From Himantopus leucocephalus (Eukaryota > Chordata > Aves > Charadriiformes > Recurvirostridae): a DNA stretch of 64,000 nucleotides. The DNA lies in contig RSEF01000001.1 in the NCBI GenBank assembly GCA_003993805.1, positions 94,417,855-94,481,854 on the forward strand. Reading direction: 5' to 3'. Made by a program: the position numbers and the translations under genes. The notes below the pieces were generated by a model. The model worked only from the letters and a program-made list of their open reading frames with translations. It ran no database searches and was not told where the DNA came from. Shown here in pieces: positions 26,701-33,760 of the stretch; the first letter of the stretch is position 1; the number at the start of each line of letters is the position of its first letter.

Positions 26701-27886
26701 CCATTTAAAGTACTTGCCTGGCTAATGAGGGTTTTATCTGTCTTTAGGGTAACACTCCGGCTCCCCAGCTGTAGTGGATCTGATGGGATCCCATATCGAT
26801 CCATCCCTGAGTGGCTGGAATCTATTCGCATGAAGCGTTACATCTCCAACTTCCGCACTGCCGGCCTGGACACCATGGAGTCCATTCTGGAGCTCACTGC
26901 TGAGTAAGGGCAGGCTAAGGTCCCACAAGGCACCCCAGGCTATGCTACAAATAGCTCTGTCTGTCCCTGTGCTATCTGAACAGGCACAGTTGGAAGGCTT
27001 CTCACCATCATTCTCTATATAGTTAAATGGAAGTGGACTAGCTTCTTGCCCTAAAAGGGAAGAATCAGCCCAGAACAACTGGGATCAGCCCAAACTGTGA
27101 GACTAATTCACTAACTGTCCATACTTGAGGCTCTTCAGGGGTCTGAGCGGCTCTGATCAGACACAAACAGCAAGGGGAAGCCAAAGATGGTAGGCAGTTC
27201 TCTAACCTGAACCATCTCCCCACCCTTGTAGGACTCTGTAAGATAATTTTCTTGCCTTGAACTCCCAATGGGCTAGTGATATTGTTGTGTGTGTCCCCCA
27301 ACCCCGTCCCCATCCCCCCCACCAGCCAGGCACTGTTCTATCATAGAGCAAAGTCCTTCTGGGCTCCTTAGAAAGACTCAGATCAGATGTTTTACAAACA
27401 CAGCTGTGTTCTGTTGTAGGGTTGGGGATGTATAGCCAGCTCCAGCCAGGGCAGTTACATAAAACAAATGAGCAGGCACAGCACAGGGACAGACCTGCTA
27501 AAGGGTTGAGATACAGCCCATATCACAAGCTGACATGGACAGAGTCATGATTTAATGGGAGGAGCACAGGCCTAGTCACGAGGTGGGAGAAGCCAGTTGA
27601 CTGGGTGGGCAGAGGTAGCCAGGGAAGGGCAGGAACATCTGGAATTTTCTTCCCTCTAGAGAAAAGGTAGGCATAGTAGGGGGCACTGAGGGAAAGGAAG
27701 CTTTCTGAACTGATGCTTGGTAACTGTTTCTGGCCTTACCCACATCCTAGTCCCCAAGGAACAAGAACAGCAACTAATTTTTTCCTTTCTTTTCCCATTT
27801 CCTTCAGGGACTTGAAACAGATGGGAGTGTCACTTCCAGGCCACCAGAAGAGGATCCTGTGTAGCATCCAAGGCTTTAAGGAGTGA
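8446..27886 (+). CDS. EPHA1: EPHA1 ephrin type-A receptor 1 (5' partial; 16 exons visible)
   Basis: This is a single-pass receptor tyrosine kinase that binds ephrin-A ligands on neighbouring cells and signals in adhesion and guidance. Joined exons give 2754 bases: 917 codons plus TGA, in frame throughout. Counting from the first visible Trp, the ligand-binding domain is about 1-150, the Cys-rich region 170-270, FN3 repeats about 277-385 and 388-478, the transmembrane helix about 486-510, the juxtamembrane segment with [12 protein letters not shown] at about 533-545, the kinase about 566-830 and the SAM domain about 850-917. The kinase keeps GEGEFG, the VAIK lysine, HRDLAARN and DFG, so it should be active. 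EPHA1 is preferred over other Ephs because of motifs such as [19 protein letters not shown] and [10 protein letters not shown], and because ZYX lies downstream. Exons I-II are not visible. The protein ends GFKE, without an obvious PDZ-binding tail. Confidence 0.96.
8749..8794 (+). repeat. 23-bp tandem duplication just inside the intron
   Basis: Two adjacent copies beginning GTCATATC and ending GCTTAAACTA differ at only two positions. They start 28 bases after the exon III-a end, so the duplication is in the proximal intron. Confidence 0.85.
10426..10816 (+). CDS. EPHA1: EPHA1 exon III-b (ligand-binding domain, second half, start of Cys-rich region)
   Basis: 391 bases, entering in phase 0 and leaving in phase 1. 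It begins [14 protein letters not shown] and continues through [24 protein letters not shown] to [15 protein letters not shown]. The acceptor is TTTCACCTAG|CTC and the donor GTAG|GTGAGT. With exon III-a the total is 667 bases, close to the usual size of the single Eph exon III. Confidence 0.95.
12271..12305 (+). repeat. 17-bp tandem duplication, GACAGGAGGGAGGAAG type
   Basis: Two near-identical copies of a purine-rich unit, CAGGAGGGAGGAAG, lie head to tail. Confidence 0.75.
12830..13990. promoter_or_regulatory. Intronic CpG island, possible alternative promoter
   Basis: Roughly 1.1 kb, extremely GC- and CpG-rich, in the middle of an otherwise moderate-GC intron. Sp1-type GC boxes are visible, including GGGCGGGGCC at 13237-13246 and GGGGCGGG at 13453-13460. 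No TATA box stands out. In vertebrates such islands usually mark promoters. A plus-strand start here would skip the signal peptide and ligand-binding exons. A minus-strand start would yield an antisense RNA. Neither is proven by sequence. Confidence 0.6.
15927..15985 (+). mobile_element. CR1 3' terminal fragment
   Basis: The stretch with 'GTGACCTCCAGGGGTCCC' and 'TTCCAACCTAAATATTTCAG' matches the CR1 3' end consensus. It is short and degraded. Confidence 0.75.
16110..16265 (+). CDS. EPHA1: EPHA1 exon IV (Cys-rich, EGF-like region)
   Basis: 156 bases, the usual size of Eph exon IV, phase 1 to phase 1. It encodes [20 protein letters not shown], then [19 protein letters not shown]. The acceptor is CTCACAG and the donor CACCC|GTGAGT. 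The Cys spacing matches the Eph Cys-rich region. Confidence 0.95.
16383..16999 (+). mobile_element. CR1 LINE fragment in EPHA1 intron IV
   Basis: About 600 bases of CR1 3' region on the plus strand. Recognisable blocks include 'GTATCCTCGGCTGCAT', 'GTGGCCAGCAGGTCAAAGG', 'GACCCCACATGGAGTACTGC', 'AAGGCTGAGAGAG' and 'GGCCTTTAAAGGTTCC', ending with 'ATTCTGTGAAC'. Frames are broken. Confidence 0.93.
17169..17501 (+). CDS. EPHA1: EPHA1 exon V (first fibronectin III domain)
   Basis: 333 bases, phase 1 to phase 1. It begins [10 protein letters not shown] and contains [17 protein letters not shown], then [17 protein letters not shown]. This is a standard Eph FN3-1 exon. The junction codon with exon IV reads Arg (C+GC), where I expect Gly in human EPHA1. 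Acceptor TTGTAG, donor GCAG|GTTAGC. Confidence 0.95.
18747..18871 (+). CDS. EPHA1: EPHA1 exon VI (second fibronectin III domain, first part)
   Basis: 125 bases, the usual Eph exon VI size, phase 1 to phase 0. It encodes [20 protein letters not shown], then a Trp-containing strand, ending YEVMFFEK. Acceptor CCCTGCAG, donor GAGAAG|GTGAGG. Confidence 0.95.
18975..19134 (+). CDS. EPHA1: EPHA1 exon VII (second fibronectin III domain, second part)
   Basis: 160 bases, phase 0 to phase 1. It encodes [20 protein letters not shown], then a [13 protein letters not shown] strand and [19 protein letters not shown]. Acceptor TTCTGCAG, donor GCCAG|GTAAAG. It is separated from exon VI by only 103 bases. Confidence 0.95.
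19135..21979 (+). other. EPHA1: EPHA1 intron VII, non-coding
   Basis: A 2.8-kb intron holding a reverse-oriented CR1 copy (19518-19830). The rest, 19831-21960, is AT-rich with frequent stops and no recognisable element. Confidence 0.8.
19518..19830 (-). mobile_element. CR1 LINE 3' fragment, minus orientation
   Basis: It starts 'CATAGAATCATAGAATGG', the reverse complement of the CR1 tail, and continues with 'CAACCCCCCTGCCATAGGCA', 'CAGCCTGGCCTTGAACACC' and 'AGTGAAAAATTTCTTCC'. It carries a local 9-bp inverted repeat, CAAGGTCCC / GGGACCTTG, around 19551-19575. Confidence 0.95.
21980..22076 (+). CDS. EPHA1: EPHA1 exon VIII (transmembrane helix)
   Basis: 97 bases, phase 1 to phase 2. After DTGALSG it encodes an unbroken run of about 24 hydrophobic residues (about 21998-22068), followed by the stop-transfer Arg-Arg-Lys. 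Acceptor TTTCTGCAG, donor CGAAA... with GTAAGT at 22077. Confidence 0.95.
22874..22929 (+). CDS. EPHA1: EPHA1 exon IX (juxtamembrane, basic)
   Basis: 56 bases, phase 2 to phase 1, encoding [20 protein letters not shown] across its junctions. It is a short Arg-rich cytosolic segment just after the membrane. Acceptor TGTTCCAG, donor CGAG|GTGAGC. Confidence 0.92.
23185..23307 (+). CDS. EPHA1: EPHA1 exon X (juxtamembrane tyrosines, start of kinase)
   Basis: 123 bases, phase 1 to phase 1. It encodes [19 protein letters not shown], with the two conserved juxtamembrane Tyr that release autoinhibition when phosphorylated, and ends MENVIGE at the start of the Gly-rich loop. Confidence 0.95.
23410..23595 (+). 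CDS. EPHA1: EPHA1 exon XI (kinase N-lobe)
   Basis: 186 bases, the usual Eph size, phase 1 to phase 1. It contains GEFGEVYRG of the Gly-rich loop, VVAIKTLK with the ATP-anchoring Lys at 23478-23480, and [20 protein letters not shown] with the alpha-C Glu. Donor CAAAA|GTAAGA. Confidence 0.96.
23659..23705 (+). repeat. 15-bp tandem repeat, TCAGAGAGGATGCTG
   Basis: Two perfect copies (23659-23673, 23674-23688) and a third diverged copy follow each other in intron XI. Confidence 0.88.
24057..24118 (+). CDS. EPHA1: EPHA1 exon XII (kinase hinge)
   Basis: 62 bases, typical for Eph, phase 1 to phase 0. It encodes [20 protein letters not shown], which includes the Thr gatekeeper and the hinge. Acceptor CTCAAG, donor CGG|GTGAGA. 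Confidence 0.95.
24511..24720 (+). CDS. EPHA1: EPHA1 exon XIII (kinase catalytic and activation loops)
   Basis: 210 bases, phase 0 to phase 0. It contains [18 protein letters not shown], the catalytic loop HRDLAARN (24604-24627), DFG (24664-24672) and the activation-loop Tyr in GTYETK. All catalytic residues are present. Confidence 0.97.
25045..25115 (+). mobile_element. Degraded CR1 3' fragment
   Basis: 'GTTTGGACTAGAGCCATCTG' followed by 'AAGGTCCCTTTCAATG' and 'GTGATTCTAATGG' resembles the CR1 terminus. It is short and diverged. Confidence 0.6.
25372..25521 (+). CDS. EPHA1: EPHA1 exon XIV (kinase C-lobe)
   Basis: 150 bases, typical for Eph, phase 0 to phase 0. It encodes [20 protein letters not shown], then [19 protein letters not shown] and [12 protein letters not shown] and DVWSFG are kinase subdomains VIII and IX. 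Confidence 0.97.
26234..26427 (+). CDS. EPHA1: EPHA1 exon XV (kinase C-lobe end and linker)
   Basis: 194 bases, typical for Eph, phase 0 to phase 2. It encodes [18 protein letters not shown], then a conserved CW...RRPHF segment (kinase subdomain XI) and LRPIADFDP. Confidence 0.96.
26748..26903 (+). CDS. EPHA1: EPHA1 exon XVI (SAM domain, first part)
   Basis: 156 bases, phase 2 to phase 2. It encodes [20 protein letters not shown], then [20 protein letters not shown] and [13 protein letters not shown]. This is the N-terminal two thirds of the SAM domain, an oligomerisation module. Confidence 0.96.
27808..27886 (+). CDS. EPHA1: EPHA1 exon XVII (SAM domain end, stop)
   Basis: 79 bases, phase 2 to the stop TGA at 27884-27886. 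It encodes [20 protein letters not shown], then QGFKE. The last residue would be Asp in human EPHA1 as I recall it. Acceptor TTCCTTCAG. Confidence 0.96.
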
Positions 27887-28850
27887 TCAGTCGTTGCTCT
27901 CTTAAGCTTGCTAAAAATGCCCATTCTTACCAGCTATCACTTGGAATCATTCCTATGGCAATTGCTTCCAAATGAGTGACTGGGACAAGCAAAGCAAAAC
28001 AACCAGAACTGAAAAAACTCACGAGGCAACACCACCTGCTCTCATTTCTGTTCCCCCTGGCTTTAGCTCTACAGCAGCCGTCAGTACGTTTCAGAGCACT
28101 GGTGTTGGAAACTGTTCTGAGCCCTGTCTTCTGTAGTCCATTCTCTGCAGCGCTAAGTAATCCTTGTAGTTCAGGAGTTTCAGACCCTCAGTATATCATC
28201 ACATGGAAACATAAGGATACATACAAAGCGGGTTGGAGGTGGTGGATAATGTTTTAAGATGGGAGATGAGAGTTCAGATAGACTGGGACATTCAGGGAAC
28301 GTGGACACGTAGAGACTGGGCCCATTCACACCCTGGCATATATCTCTTCTCACTTCAGCAGCCTTCTGTCTTCCTTATTTTACAACAGGAACAAACTGTA
28401 GTCTTTCACAAGGCTGCTGGTAAGGGATATGTTTTTTAATTCAGCTATTCTTGCCTTAAACACCAACTCATGGTGTACTTCTTTCTTCGGAGGAGAAGTT
28501 GGGAGTAGCAGCACACCCTGCTGTAACTTGTGTGATCATGTAACCTCAGCATGTTGCTCTTTTGCACGTGCGCACTTCAGTGGGGAGATTTACATCTCCC
28601 CAACCTGCTTAATACCTTTACTTGTGGCGTGGACAGAAAACCTGTTAGATACCTATTTTTCTTCTGCCCCTTTTTTAAAAGAGAGAATAGTCTTGTTTGG
28701 CTGGATAGGGTATTTGTAACAGAAAAATGTGTAGGTGGTCTTTCTTATTCCTTCTCTGTGGAGGAAATGTTATTATTTATCAGAGCTCAAGCCAGTTATA
28801 GACTGTAAATAATATTTTGTAAATAAACCTATGGCAGAGCAGGCTGTGTT
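27887..28850 (+). other. EPHA1: EPHA1 3' untranslated region
   Basis: It runs from the stop to a candidate poly(A) signal near 28822 and has no coding content. The 3' end position is inferred from the signal only. Confidence 0.7.
28822..28827 (+). terminator. EPHA1: EPHA1 poly(A) signal AATAAA
   Basis: Canonical AATAAA preceded by AT-rich TTTTGTAAATAAA sequence, with GT-rich sequence (CTGTGTTGGAGTT) about 20 bases downstream, as expected of a cleavage site. Confidence 0.75.
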
Positions 28851-29859
28851 GGAGTTCTTTGGCTTACTTCAAATAACTTTACTTTAGCATGTAAGTTCCA
28901 GCAGGGTCCTTACATCCATGTTTAGTTCTTTCAGCCAATGGTCTTTGTCCATTTAACAGCAGATTTAATGTGGAAATGCAGTTGCATTAAGATTAAAGAA
29001 TACATATGCAGCTGGACACTTCAGACCTTTTTTCTGTAAACCCAATTATAGCTGTATCCATCCATTAGCCAAGTCTATCTTTTTACAGCTCCTGTGTTTA
29101 CCCCTAAACCGTGAGAAGTACTAGAAGGTACCGCTGCAGTTTGATGAAATGCATATGAGTAGTACTTCTTTTTGCTGCAGAATAGGCTCTCCGGAGGGGT
29201 GGGGAGGCAGGAAATATGTCAGTCTGATGTTCCTAAGTCTTTGTCATACCTGGGAAGAATAATCACCTTGAGATGTATTTTTCAGTGCTTGAGCTAGTTC
29301 TAGGTTGGTGAAGAAGGTAAGTGCTAGTCGTTCAGCAATCAGTTCCTTGCTGTAGGTAGCTATCAGTGTTTCCATAATTGTATAATGCTCCAAATTCTTA
29401 AGACTATAAATTAACACTCCTGCTCCTGGGAAGGTCTTGCTTAATCATAAATGACAGATGGGTTAAGAAGCAGAGATCTGAAGACCTGCAACTTACCTTG
29501 CAAGCAAGATGGCTGGTCTCTATTCAACATGAGAAGGAGCAGAGTGTACACAAGGAACGATAATGTACACGTACCTCAGCTACTCAAGTCACTGCAACTA
29601 TCGTAAGGGATACAGCTGACAAGATAAGCTCTTACTGTGAAGCTTGTTAGTATATCAGTAAGTTCAGTCTTAGTAATAGGTGTCTTTAACATGAAGTGTA
29701 GATAATAAAGTTGCTACATGGCAGGTATCCAGGCTAGAAGATAAGCCCCGATAAGGCTGGCACAAGATTATGAGCTTGTCTCATGCATATGTAAACTTTA
29801 GCATATCCTTGCAGGTGATAGAAAATTGGGAGTTGTCGATACATCAGACAGTTGTGCTG
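28851..29859. other. Intergenic spacer, nothing recognised
   Basis: AT-leaning sequence with no exon or repeat signature that I can identify. Confidence 0.5.
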
Positions 29860-30640
29860 CCATTCAGAGGGACCTTAATAGGCAGGAGAAATGGGAAGAG
29901 AGGAGACACGAGAAGTTGACCACAGGGAAATGCAGAGTCCTGCAAGTGGGGAGGAATAGCCCTCGTACATGCTGGGTGCTGACTGGCTGAAAAGCAGCTT
30001 TGCAAGAAAGGACTCACGGGTTGTAGTGAACGGTAAGTTGCTCTTGAGCCAGTAACACGCGCTTGTAGCAAAGGGGGCCAACAGTACCTGGGCTGCATTA
30101 GCAAATGTAGCTGGAGGGAGGTGATTCTACCCCTTTATTTGGCATTGGTCAGACATCTGGAGCATTGTGTCCAATTTTGGGCTCCCCAGTACAAAGAAGG
30201 GTACAGACTTACTGGAGACTTACTGACCAGTGAAAGGTCACTATGATTTTGAAAGGATTAGGGCATCTGACACACGAGGAAAGGCTGAGAGAGCTGGGAC
30301 TGTTCAGCCTCAAGAGGAGAAGGTTTGGGTGGCTTTTATTGTATATAAATACCTGGTGGGAGGGAATGAAGAGGGAGAGCCAGACTCTCCTCAGTGATAC
30401 CCAGTGAAAGGAGAAGCAGCAGTAGGAATGCATCAAAATACAATAAATTCCATTTGAAGGTAGAAAAAAAACTTACTGTGAGAGTTGTTAAACACTGGAG
30501 CAGGTTACCTAGGGAGGTTGTGGAGTTCTCATCCTTGGAGGTATTAAAAAACTGACAGGGTACCTTCCTCAGCAACCTGCTGTGGTTGACCCTGCTCTGA
30601 GCAGGGAGGTCCCTTCCAGCTTCAACTGTGAGGAGCCGCT
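29860..30640 (+). mobile_element. CR1 LINE fragment, about 0.8 kb
   Basis: Plus-oriented CR1 3' region. Visible blocks include 'GGAGAAATGGGAAGAG', 'AATGCAGAGTCCTGCAAGTG', 'GAGCATTGTGTCCAATTTTG', 'AGGAAAGGCTGAGAGAGCTG' and 'GGTTGACCCTGCTCTGAGCA', then 'GGTCCCTTCCAGCTTCAACT'. Broken reading frames mark it as an old insertion. Confidence 0.93.
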
Positions 30641-30729
30641 GAATGAGCTGGCCTGACAGAGAAGAGGCTGCTCAGTTCCATGTCCTCAGGTACAGCCAGT
30701 AGCAAGCCTGAGCATGTATTCCCAATGCA

Positions 30730-31990
30730 CGCTCACGGACATAAAATATACATGTATATAGCATGTGCATGTATACATATGAACACACGCTGTGCATGAC
30801 TGGCCTGAGGCAGAAAACACAGCAGCCATGCAAGCACAGCACAAACAGCCTGATCCTACTCCCTTCTCTGGCTGACCAGGATGAACCTGTTAGCAAGAAA
30901 TATATATGCATATATACACATATATACTATGGATCCCTCTGGAGTCTAAGACCAGCTATCCAGCAGCCGGGTTAACGACCTGGAGCCTAAGCTGGTCTCC
31001 TTGGTTGCTGGCACCAGGACATGAGTGTCCAGCCTGCAGCCCCATTCCAGTGGTAGGCACTCAGACACCTTGCGTGCATGCACGCACGCAAGTCCTCCAG
31101 TAATTAGCCTTAGATGTCGGCTCTACCCAGCAGCTGGCCCCAGGACTCCCTGCTCTCCCAGGCACCTCACGCACAGATGTGAGCTGTTCTCTGGTAGCTG
31201 GTCCAGGCTTACCAGCAGCTGACTTCCAGACCCAAGAGCAGCTGGTAGCTTCGACCTCCTGGGAGCTCTAGCAGCTGACTCTCAGACTGGCCTCTCCAGC
31301 ATCCTGCCAGACACACAGCCATGCCAACTCTCAAGTCTCCTGCCCTACTCACTCACCAGCTACTCGGACTTGATTTTCGCTAGTGATTATGCATCGACAT
31401 ACACACAATACGGGTAATTCCAGCTGCTGGCACTTAGACCTCCACATGCACTGAAGAGTCCCTCCACACAAGAAAACTTAAAAAAAAAAGTTTACTAAGA
31501 AACAGGACAGACTGCACTGACAACACACAGGGCACATCCAGACAAGCGTACCACATACATGCAGCAGCCTCTTCTGTGCCCTCCCCGCCCCCCCCCCCCC
31601 CCCNCCCCATTTTTCCCATGCTGCTTCCTCTCCTTAATCACTCCCTTTTCCTGCCTTTGATCCTGCCCCTACACATCCCATAACAAGTGGTGTACAGTCC
31701 CCAACTGCTCTTCCCCTGCAGCTCATGCTCCTCAGAGGGACTAACCTCCCCTTAATCTGCAAGGTGACCTGGAGAGCCCTTCCCGTTGACTCTGTTGGGC
31801 AGGTTTCATACCCAGACCCCAAGGCCATAATCCTCCAATAGCTCTGGGAGGAGCTGGGTTAGGGTGCTTCTCGCCCTCGTCATTTTTTCTCTTCTCTGTG
31901 CTCCTCAGCGTTTGTGGGCATGAGCTTTTAATCCCATAATCTAGAAACAACCACTCAAAACAATACCTACAAACCAGCAAGAACTCAGGT
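30730..31990. repeat. Repeat-like block, CA/TG and CAGCTGG-rich, possible old LTR-type element
   Basis: It starts with TATA/CATG microsatellite runs (30735-30935). A stretch with recurring CAGCTGGC, AGCAGCTGAC and CTCAGAC words follows (about 30950-31440), then a C-rich part with a single N. The word recurrence suggests a degenerate tandem array. The whole might be a solitary LTR, but I could not find clear TG...CA ends or target-site duplications. Confidence 0.4.
31583..31608. other. Poly-C tract with one N
   Basis: A near-continuous C homopolymer is interrupted by N at 31604, probably an uncalled base due to homopolymer sequencing error. Confidence 0.9.
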
Positions 31991-32570
31991 AAGAAAAAGA
32001 AAGCAAATTTGGTTTTTTTCTTTCCTCATCCTTTAGGAAACCTCAAAGCATTTACTGGATCAATTTGCAAGGAGTCATTAAAGAGGAGTCAAAACTGGCA
32101 AGAGAACAAGAGTAGGTTTCATGTCTTTGAAGTGTAGAGGCATTGACGCTTACCACATAGGGGAGTTTCACCTGCAGTGACCAAGACAGTACCATGCTTA
32201 AAACCATAAACATCAAGCACAAACATCTTCAGAGTAGCAACAGTTAAGGCAAAGCAAGCAAACTGACCGCTTTATTCCAGTCTGACGCAAGTAGATTATA
32301 ATAACTTGCCTCCCAGTGACACCATCAAGCAGACTACCATCTTGCTGTACTGAAATGCAGTCCCCCACCGCTTTAAATGAAAGCTGCTCTTCAGGCAGAG
32401 AAGAGGAGGAAACTAAACAGTTTGAGCAGGAGACGAAGAGGTGGAAAGGCGATTTTCAGACTCCTCATCTCTGGAGGCTGGGTGGAAGAGCAACTTATAC
32501 ATGCATTCTCTACTGCTTAAGACAGCAATTCTCATGGGTAGTTGAACAAATACAGCAGACACACGTTAAT
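31991..32570. other. Intergenic spacer between EPHA1 and ZYX ends
   Basis: No gene is seen. It lies between the convergent 3' ends, before the first ZYX poly(A) candidate. Confidence 0.5.
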
Positions 32571-32585
32571 GGAAAAACCCCACAT

Positions 32586-32591
32586 TTTATT
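32586..32591 (-). terminator. ZYX: ZYX distal poly(A) signal (AATAAA on minus strand)
   Basis: TTTATT on the plus strand reads AATAAA in the ZYX direction, about 1.06 kb after the stop codon. A second candidate at 32841-32846 would give a shorter 3' UTR. Confidence 0.6.
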
Positions 32592-33649
32592 GAATGCAAA
32601 CAGTGGTTGGACAGTGTAGTTATTCAAAAGGCTTGTTCAGTTTGAGTTTCTAGTCCAGGGAAGTGGGGCTCAGTGCAGTAACACTTAGAGCCAGACAGTA
32701 CATTGCAATTATATCGCAGCTTTCCCTGTCAGCAGTGAAAGAATCCCTACTGGAACAGGGAGGCCTTCCTCAGTCTGCAGAATTGTCATCCATGCTCCGA
32801 GATGCCTCCTCACCATGTGCTGCCCGTCCTTATGACAGTCTTTATTTGTAAACATGCATTCTTTGGACCGCTTTGCTACTCTGGTGCCCAGCCTGGCTGT
32901 CCAGAAACCACACTGGGAAATGATTAATTTGGGGGAGGGGAAAAGATTTTTTTTAAAAAATAAGTTTCCAAACTCAGGAACAGAGAAGGATTCCAAACAT
33001 TGCCAGTTTAATCTGGCTAAGGAAAAAAAAAAAAGCAACAAGACAGTTAGCCATTAAAATCCATTAGAGACAGAAAAGCTATAGTAGGTTCGCTTTTTCC
33101 AGCGACGGTAACACAGATTCCCGATATGTTCTGCCTCCACACCCAGGAGTGAAGGAAGGGGCAGGGGGAGACATCCTGATAATGAGGTGGCACAAGAAAA
33201 AAAAATAAAATCGAAGACAGAAGTGCCGAGATGGAGGCTTCCACCTTCTAAGGTCAAATCATCGTTCTTATTTCCATGGAACAGAAGAATGCTCAGCCCT
33301 TCCCAGCACCCGCCACAAGGTTGTTCTTGCTACTTCCACCAGGCAGTGGTGGAAGTCTGGTCTTCCTCCTCCAGAGTCTTGAGAGACCAGAGATTGTACA
33401 CTCACCTTGATCATAGCCCCCACCCTGGAATACACTGTGGCCAGAAAGTGGTGACAGGAGAAGAGGTTCTTTCTTGGTGGGTGTGCAGAGTGAAGTCTAG
33501 GAGCGGTGAACCCTACATGAGTAAAGAACTGCTCTGGCATAGTCTCCATTGGTAGCAACCTGCCTTGTCAGGCAGAGGGATAAGACAATGGCGGGGAGGG
33601 GACGAGTACTGAGTGCAGGGGTCTCAAGGGTATGCCTGCTCCAAGCTCC
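32592..33649 (-). other. ZYX: ZYX 3' untranslated region
   Basis: No open frame with recognisable content is seen from the stop at 33650 down to the distal poly(A) candidate. The extent is inferred. Confidence 0.6.
32841..32846 (-). terminator. ZYX: ZYX proximal poly(A) signal candidate
   Basis: Plus-strand TTTATT, which is AATAAA on the minus strand, lies about 0.8 kb past the ZYX stop. Alternative use of this and the distal signal is possible. Confidence 0.5.
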
Positions 33650-33760
33650 TCAGCGTGCCGTTTTGGCACGAGTGGTGTGACATTTGATACACAGCACGTG
33701 CCCGTCCAGTGGAAAGCACCCATTCTCGTCTGCTTCAATGGACAAGGGCTTTCCACAGTC
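33650..33760 (-). CDS. ZYX: ZYX last coding exon (LIM3 end, stop)
   Basis: 111 bases, phase 0. It encodes [20 protein letters not shown], then [16 protein letters not shown] and TGA. It is two residues longer at the C terminus than human zyxin as I recall it. Acceptor (minus) TTTAG|GAC. Confidence 0.95.
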   Translation of the reverse strand, partial: DCGKPLSIEADENGCFPLDGHVLCIKCHTTRAKTAR

